Of a stretch of 41,184 nt of DNA, positions 15,105 through 24,710 are shown piece after piece (within the stretch, counting starts at the first letter, position 1; every line of letters starts with the position of its first letter). Location of the stretch: positions 1 through 41,184 of the forward strand of contig SBBF01000092.1 of the NCBI GenBank assembly GCA_005240075.1, read 5' to 3'. The DNA comes from Nitrospira sp. (GTDB lineage: Bacteria > UBA10199 > SBBF01). The translations under genes and the position numbers were made by a program. Below the pieces are notes generated by a model that did no database searches, had not been told where the DNA came from, and saw only the letters and a list, made by a program, of their open reading frames with translations.

Positions 15105-18100
15105 ATGCCCAAGAGAACAGACATTCATAAAGTCATGATTATCGGCGCCGGGCCAATTATTATCGGTCAGGCCTGTGAGTTTGATTATTCAGGAACCCAG
15201 GGAGTCAAGGCGCTCAAGGAAGAGGGCTACCATGTTGTTCTGATCAATTCCAATCCGGCCACCATCATGACCGATCCCAATCTGGCTGATGCCACCTATA
15301 TTGAACCGATTACCCCTGAAATTGTCGCGAAAATTATCGAGGTGGAAAAACCGGACGCTCTTCTTCCGACATTGGGGGGGCAAACGGCATTAAATACGGC
15401 TGTCAGATTAGCCAAAAGCGGCGTGCTGGAAAGACAGGGAGTGGAACTGATTGGCGCCAAACTCCCCGCTATTGAAAAAGCGGAAGACCGCGACTTGTTC
15501 AAAAAAGCGATGAAAAAAATCGGCCTTTCTGTTCCCCGAAGCCGGCTCGCACATAACATGAAAGAAGCGTTGAGCGCGCTTCGCGTTGTTGGTTTTCCGG
15601 CCATCTTGCGTCCTGCCTTCACCCTGGGAGGGACTGGCGGAAATATCGCGACCAACATGAAAGAGTACAAAGAGCATGTGAAATGGGGGTTGGAATGTTC
15701 TCCTGTCTCCCAACTCTTGATTGAACAATCGATCATTGGATGGAAAGAGTACGAACTGGAAGTGATGCGGGACTTAAAGGACAATGTGGTGATTGTCTGC
15801 TCGATTGAAAATTTTGATCCGATGGGAATCCACACGGGAGACAGTATTACGGTGGCGCCGGCGCAGACGCTGACCGACAAGGAATACCAGATCATGCGGA
15901 ACGCCGCGATTGCGATCATCCGCGAAATTGGGGTGGATACCGGCGGATCGAACATCCAGTTCGCCGTCAATCCGAAGAATGGGGCGATGATGGTGATTGA
16001 GATGAATCCCCGCGTCTCCCGCAGTTCGGCTCTGGCCTCGAAAGCAACCGGTTTTCCGATTGCCAAGATTGCCACCAAACTGGCGATCGGCTACACGCTG
16101 GATGAAATCAAAAATGACATCACCAAAGTGACCCCCGCCTGTTTTGAACCAACCCTCGATTACGTGGTGACCAAAATTCCCCGATTTACGTTTGAGAAAT
16201 TTCCGCAAGCGGATGACCGGTTGACAACGCAGATGAAATCGGTGGGGGAGGTGATGTCGATTGGCCGGACCTTCAAGGAATCGCTCCAAAAGGCCATCCG
16301 GTCCTTGGAGATTGGTTCGTATGGGTTTGAAGAGCGGGAAAGGGGCGGGATCAAAGAGCATCTCCGCGTTCCCCGCGCCGATCGGCTCTGGTGGATCGCC
16401 CAGGCTTTTCGTGAAAAATGGAGTCTTAAAAAAATCCATCGGGAGACCTTCATTGATCCCTGGTTTTTAAGACAGATTGAACAGATTGTGGAGATGGAAA
16501 AAGAAATTAAACGGGGGGGAAATCTCGCCCCTACATTATTGCGTGCCAAACAAATGGGTTTCTCCGACCGTCGCATCGCCCAATTAACCGGTCAAACCGA
16601 AGATCATATTCGTGGTTTGAGAGAAAAAAATGGCATTGTCCCTGTGTATAAAAGAGTCGATACTTGCGGCGCCGAGTTCGAAGCCCATACTCCCTATCTT
16701 TATTCCACCTACGAACAGGAAAATGAAGCAGATCCGACAATGAAGAAGAAAGTGATGATTCTGGGGGGGGGACCCAACCGGATCGGTCAGGGAATTGAGT
16801 TCGACTACTGTTGTGTTCATGCCAGTTTTGCCTTGTCCGAAGAGGGGATTGAGACGATCATGGTCAACTGCAATCCTGAAACGGTCTCCACAGACTACGA
16901 CACCTCTGATCGCCTCTATTTTGAACCGTTGACCAAGGAAGATGTCATTCGAATTCTACAGGAAGAAAAACCGATGGGAGTGATTGTCCAGTTCGGAGGG
17001 CAGACCCCTCTTAAGTTAGCGGTCCCTCTTCAAAAATTTGGGGCAAAAATTCTGGGGACTTCCCCTGATTCCATTGACAGGGCGGAAGATCGTAAACGAT
17101 TCTCCCAACTTTTGAATGATTTAAAACTCCGTCAGCCGATCAATGGTCTGGCCACGAATCTTGAAGAGGCCAAAGAAGTGGCGCAATGGATTGGCTATCC
17201 TGTTCTTCTCCGCCCTTCCTACGTTCTGGGGGGGAGGGCGATGGAAATTATTTATGATGAAACCGGACTCACCTCGTACATGGAAAAAGCAGTGACTGTT
17301 TCTGAAGACCGGCCGGTTCTTATTGATCAATACCTGATGGGGGCCACCGAAGTGGATGTGGATGCTCTGTCCGACGGAACGGATGTGGTGGTAGCCGGTA
17401 TCATGGAACATATTGAGCATGCTGGCATTCATTCGGGGGATTCTGCCTGTTGTCTGCCTCCTCATACTCTTTCGAAAGAGATTGTCGGAGAAATCAAGCG
17501 TCAGACCAAAATATTGGCGGGTGCTCTTCAGGTTTGTGGACTGATGAATGTTCAGTACGCGGTGAAAAACGAAGTGGTTTATATTCTGGAAGTGAATCCT
17601 CGCGCTTCCAGAACGGTCCCCTTTGTTTCCAAAGCCATTGGCGTTCCTTTGGCTAAATTGGCCGCGAAGGTCATGGTCGGCAAAAAACTTGCTGAACTGG
17701 GGTTTACCGAAGAAATTGTTCCCCCTTATCTTTCAGTCAAGGAAGCGGTTCTTCCTTTCACGAAGTTTCCGGGAGTGGATCCTCTTCTGGGTCCTGAAAT
17801 GAAATCGACCGGAGAGGTGATGGGGATCGACCGGAATTTTGGAATGGCCTTTGCCAAGGCGGAAATAGCGGCCGGAACGATTCTCCCCACCACCGGAAAA
17901 GCGTTTATCAGCGTCCGTAATGAAGACAAGGAGCAGATTGTTCCTGTGGCGCGCAAACTGTGCGCCTTGGGGTTTAAAATTGTGGCCACCAAGGGAACTT
18001 CCCTTTATCTCAACGGGAAGGGGATTGTGTCGGAAGCAACCAATAAAGTTTATGAGGGATCGCCTCATATTCTCGATCGGATTGAGGCGGGGGATATCGC

Positions 18101-18296
18101 GATGGTAATCAATACGCCGGCGGGGGGGAGGGAGGCGAAGGACTCCTCTTCCATTCGCCGGCAGGCCTTGATGGCGGGCGTTCCTTATTTTACCACCGTG
18201 GCGGCGGCCCAGGCGGCCACAGCCGGCATTGAAGATTTGATTTGTTTGCCATTTCAGGTTACTCATTTGCAGGATTTTAGGAAACTTCTTTTATGA
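15105..18296 (+). CDS. carB: Carbamoyl-phosphate synthase large subunit
   Basis: This 1063-residue ATP-grasp enzyme makes carbamoyl phosphate from bicarbonate, ammonia and two ATP. The two homologous synthetase halves are visible. The first begins [20 protein letters not shown], and the second begins [20 protein letters not shown] near residue 547. Each half has ATP-grasp motifs ([12 protein letters not shown] and [12 protein letters not shown]). The oligomerisation linker contains [14 protein letters not shown]. The C-terminal MGS-like allosteric domain (about 930-1063) ends with the [14 protein letters not shown] block. The linker segment [10 protein letters not shown] (469-478) is encoded by what looks like half of a palindromic repeat. 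No Shine-Dalgarno is seen ahead of the ATG. The TGA overlaps the dnaJ ATG. Confidence 0.97.
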   Translation: MPKRTDIHKVMIIGAGPIIIGQACEFDYSGTQGVKALKEEGYHVVLINSNPATIMTDPNLADATYIEPITPEIVAKIIEVEKPDALLPTLGGQTALNTAVRLAKSGVLERQGVELIGAKLPAIEKAEDRDLFKKAMKKIGLSVPRSRLAHNMKEALSALRVVGFPAILRPAFTLGGTGGNIATNMKEYKEHVKWGLECSPVSQLLIEQSIIGWKEYELEVMRDLKDNVVIVCSIENFDPMGIHTGDSITVAPAQTLTDKEYQIMRNAAIAIIREIGVDTGGSNIQFAVNPKNGAMMVIEMNPRVSRSSALASKATGFPIAKIATKLAIGYTLDEIKNDITKVTPACFEPTLDYVVTKIPRFTFEKFPQADDRLTTQMKSVGEVMSIGRTFKESLQKAIRSLEIGSYGFEERERGGIKEHLRVPRADRLWWIAQAFREKWSLKKIHRETFIDPWFLRQIEQIVEMEKEIKRGGNLAPTLLRAKQMGFSDRRIAQLTGQTEDHIRGLREKNGIVPVYKRVDTCGAEFEAHTPYLYSTYEQENEADPTMKKKVMILGGGPNRIGQGIEFDYCCVHASFALSEEGIETIMVNCNPETVSTDYDTSDRLYFEPLTKEDVIRILQEEKPMGVIVQFGGQTPLKLAVPLQKFGAKILGTSPDSIDRAEDRKRFSQLLNDLKLRQPINGLATNLEEAKEVAQWIGYPVLLRPSYVLGGRAMEIIYDETGLTSYMEKAVTVSEDRPVLIDQYLMGATEVDVDALSDGTDVVVAGIMEHIEHAGIHSGDSACCLPPHTLSKEIVGEIKRQTKILAGALQVCGLMNVQYAVKNEVVYILEVNPRASRTVPFVSKAIGVPLAKLAAKVMVGKKLAELGFTEEIVPPYLSVKEAVLPFTKFPGVDPLLGPEMKSTGEVMGIDRNFGMAFAKAEIAAGTILPTTGKAFISVRNEDKEQIVPVARKLCALGFKIVATKGTSLYLNGKGIVSEATNKVYEGSPHILDRIEAGDIAMVINTPAGGREAKDSSSIRRQALMAGVPYFTTVAAAQAATAGIEDLICLPFQVTHLQDFRKLLL
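16513..16535. repeat. Half-palindrome repeat within carB
   Basis: The stretch ggggggg-aaatctc-gcccctaca (16513-16535) is an imperfect match in reverse to the tgtaggggc arm of the carA-carB spacer repeat. It encodes GGNLAPT in the CarB oligomerisation linker, where it takes the place of a non-conserved part of the family sequence. It is probably a repeat captured into coding sequence. Confidence 0.5.
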
Positions 18297-19387
18297 TCAA
18301 GAAAGACTACTATCAAGTTTTGGGCCTGGATCGCAGCGCTACTGACGGGGAAATCAAAAAAGCCTACCGGCAGATGGCGCTCAAGTTTCATCCGGATAGA
18401 AACCCGGGAGACAAGCAGGCTGAAGAGCGGTTCAAAGAAGCTTCCGAGGCTTATGAGGTTCTCTCCGATCGGGAAAAAAGGGAGATCTATGATCAGTTCG
18501 GCCACAGCGGTTTGCAGGGGACTGGCTTTGCCGGTTTTCAGGGGGTCGACGACATTTTTGAGACTTTTAGCGATATTTTTGAGGATTTTTTTGGAGGAGG
18601 GCGGCGAGGAGGGAGAAGAGCCCAGCGGGGGAGGGATCTTCGTTATGATCTTCAGATTGAATTTGCCGAGGCTTTCTTTGGAGCCGAGAAGCAGATTCAG
18701 GTAACCAAAAATGGGATTTGTGAAAATTGCGGCGGTCGGGGGGCCAAAGATTCCACGGCTATTCGGACTTGTCCCCGATGTCATGGCCGGGGCCAAATCA
18801 GCCATAGTCAGGGTTTTTTTACCATCAGCACTACCTGCCCCCAATGCCGGGGGAATGGTACCTTTATCGCGGAACCTTGCTCGGAGTGCCAGGGAGCTGG
18901 TTTTGTCAAAAAAACAAAAAAACTCTCCGTAAAAATTCCGGCAGGAGTCGATAGCGGCGTCCGATTGATGCTCCAGAACGAGGGGGAGGCGGGCGAAAGG
19001 GGAGCATCGAAGGGAGATCTCTTTGTTTTTATCAGCGTGAAGAACCATGATTTCTTTTCGCGCGACGGGGATAATCTCCTCTGTGAAATTCCGATCAGTA
19101 TAGTACAGGCCTCCCTCGGTTGTCATATCACCGTTCCCGGACTTAAAGGGGATCATGAAATTGAAATTCCGCGGGGCATTCAGTCGGGAGAAACGATCGT
19201 TCTCAAAGGGGAAGGGTTCCCCCATTTGAGATCGCGCCGGCCGGGGGATTTGATAATTAGAGTCAAGGTTCAAACACCGACACAACTGACAAAGGAACAA
19301 GAAGATCTTTTAAGAAAGTTTGCTGAAACAAGCGGGGAAGGAATGGGAGAGGCAAAGAAGAAAAAGAAAAAGGGATTCTTTGGATGA
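18293..19387 (+). CDS. dnaJ: Molecular chaperone DnaJ (Hsp40)
   Basis: This DnaK co-chaperone of 364 residues has full type I architecture. The J-domain carries HPD at 33-35 in [11 protein letters not shown] short Gly/Phe region ([12 protein letters not shown]) follows. The zinc region (about 143-205) has four CxxCxGxG-like repeats ([32 protein letters not shown]), followed by the peptide-binding C-terminal domain. The tail is Lys-rich ([12 protein letters not shown]). Its ATG overlaps the carB TGA, an unusual place for dnaJ, which normally follows dnaK or grpE. It may be a secondary DnaJ, or the only one, displaced into the pyr operon. No heat-shock promoter or CIRCE element is visible upstream. 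Confidence 0.95.
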   Translation: MIKKDYYQVLGLDRSATDGEIKKAYRQMALKFHPDRNPGDKQAEERFKEASEAYEVLSDREKREIYDQFGHSGLQGTGFAGFQGVDDIFETFSDIFEDFFGGGRRGGRRAQRGRDLRYDLQIEFAEAFFGAEKQIQVTKNGICENCGGRGAKDSTAIRTCPRCHGRGQISHSQGFFTISTTCPQCRGNGTFIAEPCSECQGAGFVKKTKKLSVKIPAGVDSGVRLMLQNEGEAGERGASKGDLFVFISVKNHDFFSRDGDNLLCEIPISIVQASLGCHITVPGLKGDHEIEIPRGIQSGETIVLKGEGFPHLRSRRPGDLIIRVKVQTPTQLTKEQEDLLRKFAETSGEGMGEAKKKKKKGFFG

Positions 19388-19411
19388 TGGTGTAACCTGA
19401 TTTGCTCACAC

Positions 19412-19484
19412 GCTCGTGGACGAAGGATCTGGCTTCGCCAGTCCTAAGCTCGGAAGCTCCCTTCATCGCGAAGCCGAAGGCGAG
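19412..19484. repeat. REP-like palindromic element before moxR
   Basis: It contains a tight hairpin aggatctggc-ttc-gccagtcct (about 19424-19444) and outer arms gctcg (19412) and cgagc (19480-19484). An alternative pairing is ggcttcg with cgaagcc. The hairpin core aggatctggctt(c/t)gccag recurs at 21370-21387, between the DUF58 and DUF4381-like genes. It occupies most of the 113-base dnaJ-moxR gap. Confidence 0.65.
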
Positions 19485-19500
19485 CGGGAAGGGATATATA

Positions 19501-20481
19501 ATGGATATTCAGGAACTTAATAAGGAAGTAGCTCGCTGTCAGCCGTTGATTAAAGAAGTTCTGGCGGAAGCGGGAAAGGTTATTGTTGGCCAGAAATATC
19601 TTCTCGAACGATTGTTGATAGGAATCCTGATTGACGGCCATGTGCTTGTTGAAGGGGTTCCCGGGCTGGCTAAAACCACGGCGGTCAAGACGCTCGCTTA
19701 TCTGGTTAAAGCCCGTTTTCAGCGGATTCAATTCACCCCTGATCTGCTCCCGGCCGATATTTTGGGAACGCAAATTTACAATCCGCGAACGCAGGAATTC
19801 CAGGTCAAGAAAGGGCCCCTTTTTCATCACATCATTCTCGCGGACGAAATCAACCGCGCTCCCGCCAAAGTCCAAAGTGCCCTCCTCGAGGCGATGCAAG
19901 AAAAACAGATCACGATTGGCGAGGAAACTTTCGAGCTGGAAGAACCGTTTATCGTGCTGGCCACGCAAAATCCGATCGAGCAGGAAGGGACCTATCCCCT
20001 GCCGGAAGCGCAGGTTGATCGTTTTATGCTCAAACTCAAGGTTTCCTACCCCAGCAGGACAGAGGAAATGGCGATCATGGATCGGGTTGCCAATCAAAAA
20101 CCGGCTTCCATCAATCCAATCCTGGATCCCCGAAAAATTGTCGAATTAAGGTCGCTGATTCGTGATCTGCATGTCGATCCGAAAATCAACGACTATATTG
20201 TGAATATAGTTTTTGCCACGCGCGAGCCGCAAAATTTGAAAATAGGGATTGAAAGGCAGATTCAGTACGGTGCTTCCCCTCGTGCCACGATTTATTTGAA
20301 TCTGGTCTCCAAGGTTTACGCTTTTCTTCAGGGGCGCGGCTTTGTTCTTCCGCAAGATGTTAAAACCATGGCCTACGACGTGCTTCGACACCGGGTTATT
20401 TTAAGTTTTGAGGCCGAGGCGGAAGGATTGACCACGGATGATTTGTTGAGAAAAATCCTGGATCACGTTGAAGTGCCGTAA
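19501..20481 (+). CDS. MoxR-family AAA+ ATPase
   Basis: This 326-residue AAA+ chaperone-like ATPase is typically encoded with DUF58 and VWA proteins and acts on their assembly or metal insertion in the cell envelope. Walker A is GVPGLAKT (52-59). Walker B contains LADEINRAP, with Asp115 and Glu116. The family-specific sensor block ATQNPIEQEGTYPLPEAQVDRF follows. The C-terminal lid contains GASPRATIYL. I start at ATG 19501 (MDIQELNKEV), preceded by GGAAGGGA, because the longer frame from 19402 translates a repeat element. The DUF58 gene starts two bases after the stop. Confidence 0.93.
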   Translation: MDIQELNKEVARCQPLIKEVLAEAGKVIVGQKYLLERLLIGILIDGHVLVEGVPGLAKTTAVKTLAYLVKARFQRIQFTPDLLPADILGTQIYNPRTQEFQVKKGPLFHHIILADEINRAPAKVQSALLEAMQEKQITIGEETFELEEPFIVLATQNPIEQEGTYPLPEAQVDRFMLKLKVSYPSRTEEMAIMDRVANQKPASINPILDPRKIVELRSLIRDLHVDPKINDYIVNIVFATREPQNLKIGIERQIQYGASPRATIYLNLVSKVYAFLQGRGFVLPQDVKTMAYDVLRHRVILSFEAEAEGLTTDDLLRKILDHVEVP

Positions 20482-20483
20482 TT

Positions 20484-21359
20484 ATGCTTTCTGCCGATCT
20501 CCTCAAAAAAATCCAGCACATTTATATCAAGAGCCGTTATCTGGCCAACGACATCTTTTCCGGAGAATACGAAAGCGCTTTTCGGGGGAGGGGAATGGAA
20601 TTTGAAGAGGTCCGCGAATATTTTCCCGGAGATGATATCCGGACCATCGACTGGAATGTGACTGCCCGGATGGACAAGCCTTTTGTCAAGGTTTTCAGGG
20701 AAGAACGGGAGCAGACAGTCATGCTGGTGGTTGATGGATCGGCGAGCCAGAATTTCGGGTCGAAAAACCGGCTCAAAAGGGAGATGGCGGCGGAAGTGGC
20801 GGCAGTACTGGCTTATGCCGCCGTCAAGAGCAAGGATAAGGTGGGCCTGCTTATTTTTACCGATCAGGTAGAACGCTTTATCCCCCCCAAAAAAGGGAGA
20901 GGGCATGTTTGGCGGGTCATTTCAGAAATTCTTTCGTTCAAACCGATCGGCCTCAGAACAAATCTTGATACAGCCCTGACTTTTTTAATGACGGCGATTC
21001 ACCGGCGGGCGGTTTGTTTTATCATTTCCGATTTTTTGGATACTCCTTATGAGAAATCGCTTAAAACAGGCCGGATGAAGCACGATTTGGTTCTGTTTCA
21101 CTTGACCGATCCGATCGAGGAATCGATGGACAAGGGGGGATGGATTTATATGAGAGATCTGGAATCAGGCTCCCTTCTGGCCCGGAATCTTGGTTCTCCC
21201 TCGGTCCGCAGAAGTTTTACAATTGAGCAAAACAAGGAGATTCAAAAAAGAAAAAACCGGTTTAACCAGGCGGGAGTTGATTCTCTTTTCTTGAGGAGCG
21301 ACCGGGACTATATTCCCCCGCTATTGCAATTTTTCAAGATGCGGGAGAAAAGAAGGTAA
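20484..21359 (+). CDS. DUF58 domain protein of the MoxR/Bat operon
   Basis: This 291-residue protein is of the DUF58 family, which has a VWA-like core and travels with MoxR ATPases and Bat proteins. The hallmark block GRGMEFEEVREYFPGDDIRTIDWNVTAR is present around residues 34-61 (only part of it is diagnostic: EYFPGDD and IDWNVTAR). The sequence VMLVVDGSASQNFG resembles a degenerate MIDAS motif. No transmembrane segment is obvious, so it is likely cytoplasmic and bridges MoxR to the membrane VWA proteins. It is two bases from moxR. A REP-like element separates it from the next gene. Confidence 0.9.
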   Translation: MLSADLLKKIQHIYIKSRYLANDIFSGEYESAFRGRGMEFEEVREYFPGDDIRTIDWNVTARMDKPFVKVFREEREQTVMLVVDGSASQNFGSKNRLKREMAAEVAAVLAYAAVKSKDKVGLLIFTDQVERFIPPKKGRGHVWRVISEILSFKPIGLRTNLDTALTFLMTAIHRRAVCFIISDFLDTPYEKSLKTGRMKHDLVLFHLTDPIEESMDKGGWIYMRDLESGSLLARNLGSPSVRRSFTIEQNKEIQKRKNRFNQAGVDSLFLRSDRDYIPPLLQFFKMREKRR

Positions 21360-21368
21360 GTTGTGAGT

Positions 21369-21432
21369 GAGGATCTGGCTTTGCCAGTTCGAACGAACCA
21401 AAGGGGGTTCGGGGGGCCAGCGGCCAGCCTCC
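21369..21432. repeat. REP-like palindromic element between DUF58 and DUF4381-like genes
   Basis: Outer arms gaggatctggc (21369-21379) and gccagcctcc (about 21423-21432) are imperfect complements. Inside is a hairpin ctggctttgccag and a gttcg/cgaac pair. The core is shared with the element before moxR. It lies in an otherwise tightly packed operon, in an 82-base gap. Confidence 0.6.
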
Positions 21433-21441
21433 GATATAAAG

Positions 21442-21942
21442 ATGACGGATATTCTCGACATCGAGGACATTCTGGTTTTTCCCCTCCAGAAATGGATTTT
21501 TTTCACGCTCATTTTAGCACTGGTTCTGGGAGCAAGTCTGGCCATCTGGTTGTTAGTTCGTCGATGGCTCAAGCGGCAAAGATTGGGCGAAGAGCGCTTG
21601 TCCCCCCGGGCCAAGGCTCTGCTTGAGATTGAACGGTTAAAGAAGCAGGAGCTGGCCCGAAAGGGGGAAGTGAGAAAGTTTTATTTTTTTGCCTCCGAAA
21701 TTCTTCGCCGCTATCTGGAAGAGCAATTTGCCTATCCGGCTCTGGAAAAAACAACCCCCGAGTTTGAAAGCGATTTGGATTCAAAAAAAATTCTTTCTCC
21801 TCCTCTGGCCCTTGATGCCAAAAGCCTTTTGGAAGAGGCGGATCAGGTCAAGTTTGCCTCAAGACGCCCCCCCCTTCAGGAGACGGATGATTATCTGAAG
21901 CGCCTGGTCACCATTATTTCAGCCAATACCCTTGACGCATGA
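21442..21942 (+). CDS. DUF4381-like membrane protein of the Bat operon
   Basis: This 166-residue protein has one N-terminal membrane segment (about 18-42, WIFFTLILALVLGASLAIWLLV), then a charged, helical cytoplasmic part containing RKFYFFASEILRRYLEEQF and ending in KRLVTIISANTLDA. That layout and its place between DUF58 and batA match the DUF4381 family of Bat operons. I start at ATG 21442 (MTDILDIEDI), because the longer frame from 21367 reads through a repeat. Its TGA overlaps the batA ATG. The molecular role of the family is not established. Confidence 0.75.
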   Translation: MTDILDIEDILVFPLQKWIFFTLILALVLGASLAIWLLVRRWLKRQRLGEERLSPRAKALLEIERLKKQELARKGEVRKFYFFASEILRRYLEEQFAYPALEKTTPEFESDLDSKKILSPPLALDAKSLLEEADQVKFASRRPPLQETDDYLKRLVTIISANTLDA

Positions 21943-22946
21943 AAGAACTTTTTTTTGAATTTCATTCCCCTCTCTTTTTTCTGCTCCTCCTACTTGTTCC
22001 TGTTGTTTACCTTCTGATTCACAGGGGATATGGCATTCCACGGGTCCATTTCTCCTCCCTCTCCCTTTTTTTCACTATTCCCCTCTCCCGAAGGGAGAAG
22101 TTCCGGTTTGTTTTTCCTCTCATGAGATGCATAGCCCTGGTTCTGTTGATTATCGGAATGGCCCGTCCGCAATGGGGGAATAAAACGACGGAAATGTTAA
22201 GTGAAGGAATTGATATTATGCTTTCGGTCGATACCTCCGGAAGCATGAAGGCGCTTGATTTCAAGCTGGAGGGGCATGAGTCCAACCGTCTGGATGTTAT
22301 CAAAAAAGTTTTGCAAGATTTTGTTCTCCGCCGTCCTTATGATCGGATTGGGATGATCGTGTTTGGAGACGAGGCCTATTCTCAATGCCCTTTGACTCTC
22401 GACAAGGACACCCTGAAAACTTTTATCGATTGGGTTTTTATTGGAATGGCAGGAGATGGAACCGCAGTGGGGAATGGGCTCGCCTTGAGCATCAAGCGTC
22501 TCAAAGATCAGAAGACGAAATCGAAAATTATTATTCTTCTGACGGACGGCCGGAACAACGCGGGGGAGGTGGCCCCCCTCATGGCGGCTCAAATGGCAAA
22601 CGAATTTGGAATCAAGGTTTATACCATCGGCGTGGGAACCCGCGGAGCGGTCCCCTACCCGCAGGAGACCCCTTTTGGAGTCAGAAGGGCCTATGCGCGC
22701 CTTGATTTGGATGAGGATACTTTGAAGGAAATCGCCCGAACGACCGGGGGAAAATATTTCAGGGCCACCGATACCGATGAACTTGAAAAAATTTATGGGG
22801 AGATCGATCAACTGGAAAAAACCGAAGTGCGCGTCAAGGAATACAGCGAGTATCAGGAGCTTTATTTCTGGTTTTTGCTAATGGCTCTTTTATTTTTGAT
22901 TTTTGAGATTGTGTTGTCACAGACATTTTTTTTAAGGATTCCATGA
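21939..22946 (+). CDS. batA: BatA-like VWA-domain membrane protein
   Basis: The 335-residue membrane protein has two N-terminal hydrophobic segments (about 9-25 and 55-75), a VWA domain and a C-terminal segment (about 305-325). The metal-ion-dependent adhesion site is intact: Asp98-Thr-Ser-Gly-Ser in LSVDTSGSMKALDF, followed by LLTDGRNNAGEV. BatA proteins were named for aerotolerance in Bacteroides. They present a metal-bound protein-binding domain at the membrane with MoxR and other Bat proteins. It overlaps its upstream and downstream genes by four bases each (ATGA), indicating coupled translation. Substrates are unknown. Confidence 0.92.
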   Translation: MKELFFEFHSPLFFLLLLLVPVVYLLIHRGYGIPRVHFSSLSLFFTIPLSRREKFRFVFPLMRCIALVLLIIGMARPQWGNKTTEMLSEGIDIMLSVDTSGSMKALDFKLEGHESNRLDVIKKVLQDFVLRRPYDRIGMIVFGDEAYSQCPLTLDKDTLKTFIDWVFIGMAGDGTAVGNGLALSIKRLKDQKTKSKIIILLTDGRNNAGEVAPLMAAQMANEFGIKVYTIGVGTRGAVPYPQETPFGVRRAYARLDLDEDTLKEIARTTGGKYFRATDTDELEKIYGEIDQLEKTEVRVKEYSEYQELYFWFLLMALLFLIFEIVLSQTFFLRIP

Positions 22947-24709
22947 AATTTGTTTCTCTCCATATGATCTGGCTATTCTGGATGATTCCCCTGGGGGTCC
23001 TCTTTTATGTTTTGATGGGGATGAGAAGAAAAAAGATTACTGAGGGATGCATCGAAAAAAAAATGTGGCCTTACGTTGTTCCGCAATGGAGCGCTTTCCG
23101 AAGGGGATTCAAGCAGGGGTTGATTCTTCTGGCTCTTTTGTTGATCATCACGGCCCTCATGAGGCCCCAGTGGGGTTACGAACTTCGCGATATCAAACGA
23201 AAGGGGATCGATCTTTTTGTTTTGGTGGACACCTCCGATTCGATGTTGAGCGAGGATTTCAAACCCAACCGCATGGAAAGGGCCAAGCGGGAATTGATTG
23301 ATCTCTTAAGCTATCTTCATGGCGATCGGATTGGCCTGATCGTTTTTGCGGGAAAAGCGTTTGTCGCCTGTCCCCTGACGACCGATTATGCCACCTTCCG
23401 TCTTTTTATCGATCAGCTCGATACATCAATGATTTCTGTTCAGGGAACCGATATCGGAGGAGCTCTGACAACGGCGCTTAAAACTTTTCCAGCGGAAGAG
23501 GGGCGCTCGCGGGCCATTATTCTCTTGACCGACGGCGAAGAGACGACCGGAGGAACAACGGCAGTTCTGAATCAAATCCGGGAAAAAGAGGTCCGGCTTT
23601 ATGTGATTGGTTTTGGGAGTCTGGAAGGGGCGCCGATTCCCTTGCCGCAAGGGAACGGGTTTAAAACCGATCGGGAGGGGACTATCGTTATATCAAAACT
23701 GAATGAATCTTCCCTTCAGGAATTGGCAAAAGAATCCGGCGGGAGTTATGTCCGGTCGGTCACTGGAGACCTGGATATCGAACAAATTTACTTAAAAGGG
23801 ATCAAAGAGGTTTTGGAAGCCAAAGAACTCAAAAATGAGCAGAAAATTGTAGGGGAAGAACGTTTTCAACTCCCCCTTTTTCTGGCTCTTCTCATTCTTT
23901 TATTGGAGCCTTTTGTCAAGGAGGCCAAACGAGGCAGCGATTCCATTGATTGGTTCAAGTTATGGATGAGAAAGAAGATCAGGAATTTTGTTTTGTTTCC
24001 TTTCTTTTTGTTTGTCATTTCAGATACTGTTTGGGCCGGTTTAGCCGGGGTCGAGGCATATCAAAACGGAAATTTTAAGGAGGCTCAGAAAAAATTCGAA
24101 GCGGAGCTCCAAAAAAAACCGGATCATCCTGTCAACCATTACAATTTGGGAAATTCCTATTACCGGACGGAGAATTACGAAGAAGCCTATTCGCATTATT
24201 TGAATGCTCTTAATCTGGCAGAGGATGCCTCGCTTCGTGAAAAAGCTCTTTATAACCTGGGAAACAGTGCTTATCGTCTCAACAATCTGGAAGAATCCAT
24301 TGACTATTACGATCGGGTATTGCAACTCAATCCTGAAAATGAAAAGGCGAGGGCCAACAAGGAGTTTGTTGAAAACCAGTTGAAGAAAAAAGAGCAGGAC
24401 AAGCAAAATCAGCCGGATCAGCAGTCAGACAAAGAGAAGGAAGACAATCAATCGACTGATCAATCAAAACAATCTGAGGAAAAGGAGCAGAATCCGGGAG
24501 AAAATCAAAAGCCGGATCAGAACGAAAATCCGGTTGATGAAAAAAAGGAGGAAAAGGGGGAAGAGAACTTGAAACCCACTGTTCCTCAACTGTCGGATAA
24601 AGAAATGCAGCGCTGGATAGATTCTCTGGAAGACAATCCCAAAGGGGTGTTAAAAGAAGCGATCAGAAAAGAAGGGGTTCCCAGCCAGGATCTGGAGAAA
24701 GATTGGTAA
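22943..24709 (+). CDS. BatB-BatC fusion: VWA domain plus TPR protein
   Basis: This 588-residue fusion combines two Bat proteins. Residues 1-325 are BatB-like: two N-terminal membrane segments, a VWA domain with Asp96-Thr-Ser-Asp-Ser in VLVDTSDSMLSEDF and LLTDGEETTGGT, and a membrane segment near 307-325. Residues 342-366 look like a complete signal peptide (MRKKIRNFVLF..., ending in VWAGL) now embedded inside the chain. Then come TPR-type repeats (about 367-480, GVEAYQNGNFKEAQKKFEAE, HYNLGNSYYRTENYEEAYS, YNLGNSAYRLNNLEESIDYY) and a long Gln/Lys/Glu-rich disordered tail, as in BatC. In many genomes the two are separate genes. An internal start at Met342 is possible but has no ribosome site. 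Confidence 0.9.
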   Translation: MKFVSLHMIWLFWMIPLGVLFYVLMGMRRKKITEGCIEKKMWPYVVPQWSAFRRGFKQGLILLALLLIITALMRPQWGYELRDIKRKGIDLFVLVDTSDSMLSEDFKPNRMERAKRELIDLLSYLHGDRIGLIVFAGKAFVACPLTTDYATFRLFIDQLDTSMISVQGTDIGGALTTALKTFPAEEGRSRAIILLTDGEETTGGTTAVLNQIREKEVRLYVIGFGSLEGAPIPLPQGNGFKTDREGTIVISKLNESSLQELAKESGGSYVRSVTGDLDIEQIYLKGIKEVLEAKELKNEQKIVGEERFQLPLFLALLILLLEPFVKEAKRGSDSIDWFKLWMRKKIRNFVLFPFFLFVISDTVWAGLAGVEAYQNGNFKEAQKKFEAELQKKPDHPVNHYNLGNSYYRTENYEEAYSHYLNALNLAEDASLREKALYNLGNSAYRLNNLEESIDYYDRVLQLNPENEKARANKEFVENQLKKKEQDKQNQPDQQSDKEKEDNQSTDQSKQSEEKEQNPGENQKPDQNENPVDEKKEEKGEENLKPTVPQLSDKEMQRWIDSLEDNPKGVLKEAIRKEGVPSQDLEKDW

Positions 24710-24710
24710 G

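Noticed and set aside
15296-16078. A 260-codon minus-strand frame in carB
   Set aside because: Shadow of carB; low-complexity, Ile/Ser-rich translation without motifs.
18263-19300. A 345-codon minus-strand open frame opposite dnaJ
   Set aside because: It covers the complete antisense of dnaJ, has no recognisable domain or ribosome site, and the plus-strand DnaJ motifs are complete.
19402-19500. Extended N-terminus of MoxR
   Set aside because: It reads through the REP-like element; ATG 19501 has a good ribosome site and the normal family start.
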